From Chryseobacterium fluminis (GTDB lineage Bacteria; Bacteroidota; Bacteroidia; Flavobacteriales; Weeksellaceae), in contig NZ_CP111121.1 in the NCBI RefSeq assembly GCF_026314945.1, positions 3,596,001-3,660,000 on the forward strand: a stretch of 64,000 nt of DNA, in the 5' to 3' direction. Made by a program: the position numbers and the translations under genes. The notes beneath the pieces were generated by a model that had not been told where the DNA came from, ran no database searches, and saw nothing but the letters and a program-made list of their open reading frames with translations. This document shows positions 36,774-43,979 of the stretch, one piece after another. Every line of letters starts with the position of its first letter. The stretch's first letter is position 1.

Positions 36774-36781
36774 TATATTTG
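36774..36781 (+). promoter_or_regulatory. -7 promoter element of the bacteriocin-like gene
   Basis: TATATTTG matches TAnnTTTG exactly, 26 bases before the ATG at 36808. This supports 36808 as the original start. Confidence 0.5.
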
Positions 36782-36807
36782 TGACTTAACATTTAAAATT
36801 CACAAAT

Positions 36808-36992
36808 ATGAAAAGCTTAAAAAATTGTCTCGTAATGAACTTAAAACTGTAAAAGGAAGTAAAGCATGTAGTCAATGGTACACCATATACTCAGGCTGTG
36901 GTAAAGACTATTCTTTATGTGGTGATAACTATGCTACAATTGGAGACATGCATGATGCGATGAATGAGTTTAACAAAATTAAATGCGGTTAA
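36808..36992 (+). pseudogene. frameshifted bacteriocin-like small peptide gene
   Basis: From the ATG at 36808 the frame hits a stop after 14 codons. Adding one A within 36811-36824 (runs of four and six A) restores a 61-residue peptide starting MK-x-LKKLSRNELKTVKGS. That is the leader seen on many short bacteriocin-like peptides of Chryseobacterium and relatives. A 40-residue core follows with four cysteines (KACSQWY, SGCGKD, SLCGDN, IKCG). No other in-frame ATG exists upstream. No maturation enzyme or transporter lies next to it. Sequencing error cannot be excluded. Confidence 0.68.
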
Positions 36993-37000
36993 AATTTAAT

Positions 37001-37035
37001 GAGGCCGTCCCGCAACTCGTGAAAACGGCCTTTTT
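37001..37035 (+). terminator. terminator after the bacteriocin-like gene
   Basis: GGCCGT (37003-37008) pairs with ACGGCC (37025-37030), followed by five T. Confidence 0.75.
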
Positions 37036-37132
37036 CATGAAATTTTCCTGTATCCCTATACGAGAACGATTTTCATTCAAACGATTCTAAACCTACATCG
37101 TTTAGTTGTGATACACCTTAATTAATAAAAAA

Positions 37133-37965
37133 ATGAAAATTTATTCTCCCTTTTAATATTAATATTTGTACAATTTAAATCTCAAAAAATTTCTTTGGCT
37201 GGAAATTCTATGAAACCTTTTTCATATGATGAAAAAATAATAAGTACCGGTAATTACAATGTATATTATGAAGTGAAATTTGCTAAGGATACAAGAAAAA
37301 CAAAAAAATTAGAAGAAGCTGTATGTATATTAATGTTGGGAGATAATTTGTCTTTATTTTCAGATTATAACGAAGTAAGGAGTGATTCCTTATCAGAAAA
37401 CTATAGTCACAAAAATCAGATTAATGCACAAGAATTTAGCATGTATAATAATTTTATAGAAAAATGGAAAATTACTATTCTAAAAGATTTTAAACACAAT
37501 AAAAATATTATTCAAGACTATGCTAAAGGTATTTATCAATATGAAGAAAAACATTTCAAATTTGATTGGAAGTTAGAAAATGAAACCAAAGAAATATTAG
37601 GATATGTTTGCCAAAAAGCCTTAACTGAATATAGGGGTAGAAAATATATAGCTTGGTATTCTAAAGACCTTCCAATGAATAATGGGCCTTATGTTTTTCA
37701 GGATCTTCCTGGATTAATAATGGAAATAGGAGATTCTAAAGACAATTATCATTTTAAAGCAATTGCTATCGATCATAAACCTAGTAAAATTTATTTGAAA
37801 ACGGGTAAACATGTATTAGAAGTTTCAAGAGAGAGATTTAGGAAAGTTCAAAAAAATGTACATGAAAATCCTGGTTTTTATAGTAAACCAATCTATGATG
37901 CTAATGGAGAGCCAATCAATATTAAACTTAAATCAAAACCTTATAATCCAATAGAGTTGGAATAA
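37133..37965 (+). pseudogene. GLPGLI family protein, start frameshifted
   Basis: The long frame encodes a GLPGLI-family protein (GPYVFQDLPGLIMEIGDSKDN is the family motif, here DLPGLI; EILGYVCQKALTEYRGRKYIAWYS precedes it). The frame has no ATG at its 5' end: it opens upstream as NLFSLLILIFVQFKSQ, a signal-peptide core, while the only suitable ATG (37133) is one base out of register. One extra A in the AAAA run at 37136-37139 would join them as MKNLFSLLILIFVQ and give 277 aa. As read, translation would need the internal ATG at 37210 and lose the signal peptide. The family is secreted, of unknown function, and common in Bacteroidetes. Confidence 0.75.
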
Positions 37966-37972
37966 ATGAAGA

Positions 37973-38003
37973 GAAGCCGTCTCATTTAGAATGAGGCGGC
38001 TTC
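37973..38003. terminator. hairpin between convergent genes
   Basis: GAAGCCGTCTCATT pairs with AATGAGGCGGCTTC through a 3-base loop, with one T-G wobble. T-runs are weak on both sides, but the stem is long. Confidence 0.7.
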
Positions 38004-38011
38004 AATAGTAA

Positions 38012-38724
38012 TTATTGATTTAAAAACTTCACTAATTTTATAAGATCAGCTTCGTTATTGAATTTTATTTTGTTTGATTTGGCAAATTCTTCAATAGCTT
38101 CTTTTTTATCAGGAAGCTGCTGGGTAATTTCTTTCAGGTTTTTAGGTTTTTTTATAAATCCATTTTCAGTTTTAATGTAATAGACGGGTTCTAATGTTTT
38201 AAAAGACGCAGGTCTGTCCGTTGCATACGAATTCAGAGCAGGAACCATATCAATGAACTTTGTCTTTATTTTTTTATACAGCTTATTTTTTCCATTGACA
38301 AGCTCGTAAAAATAACCACTCATATCATCATTGGTCTCAAGCAAAACTAATGTAGCTTTTTTAGGCGAAGCTACTTCTATTCTTGAAAATTTGGAGTCTT
38401 TTGGTAGTGTTAACGGTTTCCCATCCTTTTGAAATTCTACCTCATCAGTATAACTATTATATCTGATACTTGTTTTTTCGTAGTTTTCAGCAACTTTTGC
38501 TGGCGCAAAATTGATATCAACATAGGGAGATCCTGCAATCTCGTCATATTTTAAGGATTTTCCTGCATTTTCCGATTTTACGCCAAAAACAGCATGATCT
38601 CCTCCGAGGCTATTAACGGAGTAAGTACTTGAAAAGCTTGATTGATACCAGCCGGAGTATAATTCTGAGCAGTAACAATATTAAAAGATAATGCTAAAAC
38701 AGCACTTAGAAATAGATTTTTCAT
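38012..38724 (-). pseudogene. secreted protein of unknown function, frameshifted after the signal peptide
   Basis: An ATG at 38724 starts a clean signal peptide (MKNLFLSAVLALSFNIVTAQ, residues 1-20). That frame stops after 48 codons. Immediately after the AQ codons (about 38662-38667) the frame one base over opens as LYSGWYQSSFSSTYSVNSLG and runs without a stop to 38012. The total of 713 bases is one short of a multiple of three, so a single missing base explains everything. The repaired product would be 237 aa with a lysine-rich helical C-terminus. No family recognised. Decay or sequencing error are both possible. Confidence 0.7.
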
Positions 38725-38788
38725 TATTATTAATTTTGGTATCAAAAATACAAATTTAAGTTAAATGTAAAATGATCTTTTAATTTAG

Positions 38789-39946
38789 TTATTGCAATTC
38801 AGGATGCCGCTCAAAAGGCTTTTCTCTGTCAAATAAATACCGGTATGTTGCCAGTTTTCGCGTTACTTCCGTATCCAGATTTTCAGCAATTTTAATCATC
38901 TTGGGATTAAAATCACCTATCCACTGCAGTTCGGTTTCTGTGAAATCAGTATGCTTTCTCAAATGTTGGGTTCCTTCCCAGATCATATAGCCTTCAATAC
39001 CTTTCCTTTGCCATTCCGGAACAACTCCAAAAACCAGCCCCACCATTTTTTCATTTTTTCTGGTTTTTTTTACCCATAGAAATTTCAGTTTTTCTATGAA
39101 GCCAAATTTTCCATTCAGATATTTGAACCATTGGTTCAGATCCGGAATGTTCATCCACATAGCAATGGGCTTCTCATTCTCATAGACAAACCATGAAATA
39201 TGCTCGTTGATGATAGGCTTCATAGTTTTAAACATTTCCAGAGTTTTCGGTTCATCCAGGCATTTTCCCTCTCCATGAGATGCCCAGGCTTTATTGTAGA
39301 TTTCAGTAAAGTCTTTGGCAAATTTTTCGAGATCATTCTTTTTCATCGGTCTTGCAGAAATATTCGGATTCTTACTGTGTTTGGCATGCATGACGGTGAA
39401 AACTCTTGAAACTTCCGCATAAATCGATCTTGAGAAGCAAAGCTGTTCAAAATAAATATTAAATCCATAGTTTTCAAGAAGATCCTTGTAATAAGGAAAA
39501 TTATAATTCATTCCGTACAAAGGTTCAACAAACCCTTCGATTAGAAGACCCCAGAATTTGTCCCGCTCTCCAAAATTGATGGGTCCATCCATCGCTTCCA
39601 TACCTTTTTGTAGAAGCCAGTTTTTACAATAGTCAAAAATAAAATTGGCAGTTTCCTGATCGTTAATACAGTCAAAAAAACCGAATCCTCCTGTAGGCTG
39701 TTTCTGCGTATAGAGTTCATTAACAAAAACAGCTACCTTTCCGACGGTCCTGCCTTCTTTGTTTTTGAATAAAAATCTTTTGCATTCTCCGGTTTTGAAA
39801 AATTTATTTTTCTCCGGATCAAAAAATTCTTCAATGTCTTTATCCAAAGGTCTGATATAGTTGATGTCGTGTTGATAAAGCCTCGCAGGAAACTCCAGAA
39901 ATTCTTTTTTTTGATTTTCGTTTTGTACTTCTTCAACAGTCATCAT
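38789..39946 (-). CDS. GNAT-like protein (YghO-type), large cytosolic
   Basis: 385 aa; ATG at 39946 or 39943. The C-terminal third has VPEWQRKGIEGYMIWEGTQHLRK, resembling the GNAT acetyl-CoA loop (RxxGxxG/A), and TELQWIGDFNPKMIKIAENL as in the YghO/uncharacterised acyltransferase group. The N-terminal third (FPARLYQHDINYIRPLDKDI..., GPINFGERDKFWGLL) is a conserved block of that same group. Probably a N-acyltransferase; substrate unknown. Divergent from folE with a 95-base gap that must hold both promoters. Confidence 0.72.
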   Translation of the reverse strand: MMTVEEVQNENQKKEFLEFPARLYQHDINYIRPLDKDIEEFFDPEKNKFFKTGECKRFLFKNKEGRTVGKVAVFVNELYTQKQPTGGFGFFDCINDQETANFIFDYCKNWLLQKGMEAMDGPINFGERDKFWGLLIEGFVEPLYGMNYNFPYYKDLLENYGFNIYFEQLCFSRSIYAEVSRVFTVMHAKHSKNPNISARPMKKNDLEKFAKDFTEIYNKAWASHGEGKCLDEPKTLEMFKTMKPIINEHISWFVYENEKPIAMWMNIPDLNQWFKYLNGKFGFIEKLKFLWVKKTRKNEKMVGLVFGVVPEWQRKGIEGYMIWEGTQHLRKHTDFTETELQWIGDFNPKMIKIAENLDTEVTRKLATYRYLFDREKPFERHPELQ

Positions 39947-40016
39947 AATTTTTTATGCAAATAAATGATTAGGTATATTTAAGCTAAATTGAAATATAAC
40001 GAATAGATATTATCCG

Positions 40017-40024
40017 TATTTTTG
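40017..40024 (+). promoter_or_regulatory. -7 promoter element of folE
   Basis: TATTTTTG matches TAnnTTTG exactly, 17 bases before the folE ATG. It probably also drives the cysteine-rich ORF and cysS, as no terminator is seen in between. Confidence 0.55.
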
Positions 40025-40041
40025 CTGCAAATTAAATAAAA

Positions 40042-40710
40042 ATGGTTGATTTTACGGATAACGATGATGATATTTTCACAGGAAAAGAACATACGCCTAT
40101 AAGGAAGGATGCTTTTGATAAATCGCCACAAGAAAAAATAGAAAAAATAACAGAACTTTTCGGAGAAATCATGGACACCTTAGGGCTCGATATGACAGAT
40201 GACTCTTTAAAAGATTCTCCAAAACGGGTTGCCAAAATGTATGTGAATGAAATTTTCGGGGGTCTGCTTCCTGAAAACAAACCGGGAATCTCTACATTTT
40301 CCAACAAATATAAATACCGGCAGATGTTGGTAGAAAAAGATATTACAGTATATTCGTTCTGTGAGCATCATTTTTTGCCGATTATCGGAAGAGCACATGT
40401 TGCTTACATTTCGAACGGTGAGGTGATCGGTCTTTCAAAAATTAACAGGATCGTTGATTACTATGCTAAAAGACCGCAGGTCCAGGAAAGACTTACCATG
40501 CAGATTGTAGACGCTCTGAAAGAAGCACTTGGAACTAAAGATGTAGCCTGCATCATCGATGCGAAACATCTATGTGTAAATTGCAGGGGAATAAAAGACA
40601 CGGCAAGTTCGACAATTACCGCAGAATTAAGTGGTATTTTCAGAACAAATCCTATTACAAGACAGGAATTCCTGCATTACGTAGGAAGCCATGCGAAGTT
40701 GGATTATTAA
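40042..40710 (+). CDS. folE: GTP cyclohydrolase I
   Basis: 222 aa. The zinc and catalytic motifs are Cys107-Glu-His-His (SFCEHHFLPIIG) and CVNCRGIKD with Cys178 and Cys181. The family signature GLSKINRIVDYYAKRPQVQERLT is complete. It converts GTP to dihydroneopterin triphosphate in the first step of folate synthesis. The acidic N-terminal tail (DFTDNDDDIFTG) is a minor extension. It is followed after 11 bases by a short cysteine-rich ORF and then cysS. Confidence 0.96.
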   Translation: MVDFTDNDDDIFTGKEHTPIRKDAFDKSPQEKIEKITELFGEIMDTLGLDMTDDSLKDSPKRVAKMYVNEIFGGLLPENKPGISTFSNKYKYRQMLVEKDITVYSFCEHHFLPIIGRAHVAYISNGEVIGLSKINRIVDYYAKRPQVQERLTMQIVDALKEALGTKDVACIIDAKHLCVNCRGIKDTASSTITAELSGIFRTNPITRQEFLHYVGSHAKLDY

Positions 40711-40721
40711 AATTTAAAGTA

Positions 40722-40799
40722 ATGATAAAATTTAAAAAAGTTTCAGATAAGATTTACGTAACCACTATTATTTGTTGTTGCTGTGAATACTGTTGTTAA
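40722..40799 (+). CDS. 25-residue polycysteine leader peptide upstream of cysS
   Basis: ATG at 40722, stop at 40797-40799. The peptide begins MIKFKKVSDK and ends TTIICCCCEYCC: six of the last eight codons are cysteine (TGT/TGC). It begins 11 bases after folE and ends 70 bases before cysS. An 8-bp perfect hairpin TTAAAAGA / TCTTTTAA (40796-40803 with 40810-40817) starts on the last bases of the ORF. TTGTTA at 40793-40798 can instead pair with TAACAA at 40841-40846, close to the cysS start. The position and composition fit a cysteine-sensing leader, in which a ribosome stalled on Cys codons changes cysS expression; this mechanism is inferred. Confidence 0.6.
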   Translation: MIKFKKVSDKIYVTTIICCCCEYCC

Positions 40800-40869
40800 A
40801 AGAAATATGTCTTTTAATATATTTAGACTTTAAACTAAACTAACAATCATTACATCAAAAAACAAAACG

Positions 40870-42336
40870 ATGCAATTAAAATTATACAACTCGCTTACAG
40901 GAGAAAAAGAAATATTTAAACCTATTTTAGACGGAAACGTTGGAATGTACGTTTGCGGACCTACTGTTTACAGCAATGTACATTTAGGAAATGTAAGAAC
41001 CTTTCTTTCTTTCGATTTTATTTACCGGAGCTTAACGCATCTCGGCTATAAGGTAAGATATGTAAGAAATATCACCGATGCAGGCCACCTTACGGATGAC
41101 GGAGACGTGAACAACGACCGATTTGTAAAGCAAACCCGTCTTGAGAAACTGGAACCCATGGAAATCGTACAGAAATACACCGTTGATTTTCATAAAGTCC
41201 TGGATATGTTCAATCTGTTGCCTCCTAATATTGAACCGACTGCAACGGGACACATTGTAGAGCAGATTGAACTGACTCAGAAATTAATTGAAAAAGGATT
41301 TGCCTATGAAAGTAACGGCTCTGTATATTTTGATGTGTTGGAATACAACAGAAGAGGTCTGAATTACGGTGAACTTTCAAAAAGAAATATTGAAGAACTC
41401 TTCGCCAATACCCGTGACCTGGACGGACAGGGAGAAAAGAAGAATCCTCAGGATTTCGCATTATGGAAAAAAGCATCTCCTGCTCACATTATGAGATGGA
41501 ACTCCCCTTGGGGAGAAGGTTTCCCGGGATGGCATCTTGAGTGTACGGCGATGAGTACAAAATATCTGGGAGAAACGTTTGATATTCACGGAGGAGGAAT
41601 GGATTTAAAGTTCCCTCACCACGAGTGTGAAATTGCCCAGGGGAAAGCCTGCAATGGATCTGCGCCGGTCAATTACTGGATGCATGCCAATATGCTGACG
41701 ATGAATTCTCAACGGATGAGTAAATCAACAGGAAATTATATTTTACCCATGCAGCTGGTGACCGGTGAAAATGATTTCTTTGAAAAACCTTTCCATCCGT
41801 CGATTGTACGTTTCTGTTTCCTGCAGGCTCATTACAGAAGTGTTTTGGATATTTCCAATGATGCGATGCTTGCCAGCGAAAAAGGCTTTATCAGGTTAAT
41901 GGAAGCGATTAAAATTTTAAATTCAATCGGTCCGAACGATGACAAACAGTCTGGCTTCAACCTGGAAGAGTGGAAAAAGAAAGCTTATGATGCCTTATCC
42001 GATGATTTTAATTCGCCTGTCTTGATTGCGCATCTATTTGAAGCGGTAAAATTTATCTTTGCTTTAAATGATGCCAAAGAAACTATTTCAACAGAAGATT
42101 TACAGGATTTAAAAACTACTTTGAATGCTTTAATCTTTGATGTTTTAGGCTTACAGGCAGTAGAAGAAAACAACAACGAAAAACTGGACCAGACGCTACA
42201 GGTTTTAATCGAATTAAGAAATCAGGCAAGAAAATCCAAAAATTTTGATCTTTCGGACCAGATCCGCGACAAGCTCCTTGCAGAAGGGATCGAATTGAAA
42301 GACGGAAGAGACGGAACAACGTACGTTTTAAATTAA
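40870..42336 (+). CDS. cysS: cysteinyl-tRNA synthetase
   Basis: 488 aa, class I synthetase. HIGH-type motif [13 protein letters not shown] (29-41; Cys29 is a zinc ligand), zinc ligands in [10 protein letters not shown] and HHECEIAQG, and the KMSKS-type motif [11 protein letters not shown] (about 281). The C-terminal DALR-like helical domain ends in [16 protein letters not shown]. It attaches Cys to tRNA-Cys. The immediately upstream polycysteine ORF makes a cysteine-responsive control plausible. The gene is followed by a palindromic element rather than a classic terminator. Confidence 0.97.
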   Translation: MQLKLYNSLTGEKEIFKPILDGNVGMYVCGPTVYSNVHLGNVRTFLSFDFIYRSLTHLGYKVRYVRNITDAGHLTDDGDVNNDRFVKQTRLEKLEPMEIVQKYTVDFHKVLDMFNLLPPNIEPTATGHIVEQIELTQKLIEKGFAYESNGSVYFDVLEYNRRGLNYGELSKRNIEELFANTRDLDGQGEKKNPQDFALWKKASPAHIMRWNSPWGEGFPGWHLECTAMSTKYLGETFDIHGGGMDLKFPHHECEIAQGKACNGSAPVNYWMHANMLTMNSQRMSKSTGNYILPMQLVTGENDFFEKPFHPSIVRFCFLQAHYRSVLDISNDAMLASEKGFIRLMEAIKILNSIGPNDDKQSGFNLEEWKKKAYDALSDDFNSPVLIAHLFEAVKFIFALNDAKETISTEDLQDLKTTLNALIFDVLGLQAVEENNNEKLDQTLQVLIELRNQARKSKNFDLSDQIRDKLLAEGIELKDGRDGTTYVLN

Positions 42337-42357
42337 ACTAAACTTCTTAAATAATAT

Positions 42358-42435
42358 CTCTCGCAAATTTTGCTGATTACGCGGATTTTTAGGCTAAATC
42401 ATCTGCCAAATCATCAAAATATGCGGGAGGTTTTT
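42358..42435. repeat. long imperfect palindromic element downstream of cysS
   Basis: CTCGCAAATTTTG (42360-42372) pairs with CAAAATATGCGGGAG (42415-42429), and inner arms TGATTACGCGGATTTTTA and the ATTTAGCC..ATGATTTGGCAGATGA complement extend the stem to about 30 imperfect pairs. A T5 run follows the right arm (42431-42435). It may serve as the cysS terminator and looks like a mobile-type intergenic repeat. Confidence 0.55.
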
Positions 42436-42690
42436 ATAACGATCTTAGAGTCCGGGCGATCTTAATAAAATATTCGTACTTCTTTATCAGAAAATCTTAT
42501 CTGATGGGTTTGGGCCATAACATCTATAGCTTTCGGAATAAAGATAAATTCTGCGACCTGCTTTCTCCTCATTCTGAATACAACATCATCATTCGTAAAA
42601 TTCTTTCCAAACTGTAGAAATTTTTCATAAACTGATCTATAAATTATGTAACTTAGTCATACTAAAATGATTAAAAATAAATTTATAGAT
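42436..42690. other. non-coding spacer with an ORF remnant
   Basis: The 354-base gap between cysS and the T9SS gene holds the palindromic element and then this stretch. On the minus strand an open frame without an ATG start runs from about 42656 to a stop at 42462. Its only ATG (42572) gives 36 residues or fewer (MRRKQVAEFIFIPKAIDVM...). I recognise no family; it may be a decayed gene or chance. Nothing else was identified. Confidence 0.35.
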
Positions 42691-43857
42691 ATGAAAAAAC
42701 ATTTATTCCCTTTATTTTTGCTTTTATCAGGAGCAACGATAAATGCACAACAGGATTTTTTTGCTTTGGTTGGAAAGGATACACCAAGCATTATTTTCAA
42801 TGATTTCCGTGCGTTTGATGCCACGAACGGTACTTCAGGTGAAAAAATTTTTACATCTGATTCTTCAGCGAAGGTATTTTCACAGTCCGGAAAAGGTTCC
42901 GTTACTGAAGATAAAAATACCTATAACAATTCGCAGGCGATTACAATGGCAACATTAGCGTATGATGCTTCTGGTAATAACCTCGTCTATATGCCGATGT
43001 TTTCTTCTAATATTTATATTTTAAATACGAAGACCAGGGAAATTAATTTAATTGAAAATAATGTGGCCAGAGTCACCTCATGCGATATCAATTCCCATAT
43101 CACCAGAATGACGACAGGATATGACGGGAATATTTATGCGATCAATAATGCGGGAACCCAGTTTTTAAAAATCAGCCGAAACGGAAACCAATATGTCGTC
43201 AGCGATCTCGGAATCATCAGGGATGACGTTTCCAACGGGAAAAATTCTTTTACCACTATTGAAACAGGATTTGGGGGCGATATGGTCGCTGATGCAGATA
43301 ATAACTTCTACGTTTTTGCAACATCAGGAAATGTTTTCAAGGTTTCGACTAAAGAATTAAAAGCGAAATTTATCGGTCGTATTTCAGGGATTCCTGAAAA
43401 CTATTCGGTAAACGGTTCTGCTGTCAATTCTAAAGGTAATGTAGTCATTGCCAGTGCAAAAGGAGCTGCTTTATATGAAGTGGATCTGAAAACTTTGAAG
43501 GCTGGAGAAATTGGTGGCGAAAAGAATCTCCATATTTATGATCTGGCAAGTAAATATTTTGCCAATGACAGAGCGGTTTCAAATATAATTTCAGCCAATC
43601 TGGATATCTATCCGACCCGGGTAGATGAGGGTGTTATTAATATTCAGGTAAATGATAGATCAGTAAAAGGAGATATCAGGATGGAAGTCTTTGATATGTC
43701 GGGTAAAAATGTATTGAAACTAAATCTAAGAGTGAAAGACGGTTTGCTGAATCAGCAGGTTGATCTTAAAAATCTGGTAAGTGGAGCTTATCTGATCAAT
43801 ATCACCGATGAATCAGGAAAAATAGTATTGAATAAGAAAATTTTAGTTACAGAATAA
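42691..43857 (+). CDS. T9SS-secreted protein with beta-propeller-like repeats
   Basis: 388 aa from the ATG at 42691, where the signal peptide (MKKHLFPLFLLLSGATINAQ) begins; the upstream ATG at 42667 gives eight extra residues before it. Repeated short segments such as YDASGNNLVYMPMFSSNIYIL and GYDGNIYAINNAGTQFLKI suggest a beta-propeller. The last about 85 residues are a type A sorting domain (LDIYPTRVDEGVINIQ, DMSGKNVLKLNLRV, VSGAYLINITDESGKIVLNKKILVTE). It is probably surface-exposed or secreted; function unknown. A terminator follows. Confidence 0.82.
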   Translation: MKKHLFPLFLLLSGATINAQQDFFALVGKDTPSIIFNDFRAFDATNGTSGEKIFTSDSSAKVFSQSGKGSVTEDKNTYNNSQAITMATLAYDASGNNLVYMPMFSSNIYILNTKTREINLIENNVARVTSCDINSHITRMTTGYDGNIYAINNAGTQFLKISRNGNQYVVSDLGIIRDDVSNGKNSFTTIETGFGGDMVADADNNFYVFATSGNVFKVSTKELKAKFIGRISGIPENYSVNGSAVNSKGNVVIASAKGAALYEVDLKTLKAGEIGGEKNLHIYDLASKYFANDRAVSNIISANLDIYPTRVDEGVINIQVNDRSVKGDIRMEVFDMSGKNVLKLNLRVKDGLLNQQVDLKNLVSGAYLINITDESGKIVLNKKILVTE

Positions 43858-43880
43858 CCTTAACTTTGAGGATGATTATC

Positions 43881-43911
43881 AACCTTTCCAACTTTTTGGG
43901 AAGGTTTTTTT
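43881..43911 (+). terminator. terminator of the T9SS protein gene
   Basis: AACCTTTCC pairs with GGGAAGGTT with one wobble, followed by seven T. Confidence 0.88.
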
Positions 43912-43979
43912 AATGAATATTTCATATTCATTAAGTTTTATTTTTCGAGATTATAACGTATTTTTATAAAAAAATATAA

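Noticed and set aside
36765..36807. Upstream TTG start extending the bacteriocin-like frame
   Set aside because: The TTG lies before or in the promoter and the added residues are not leader-like.
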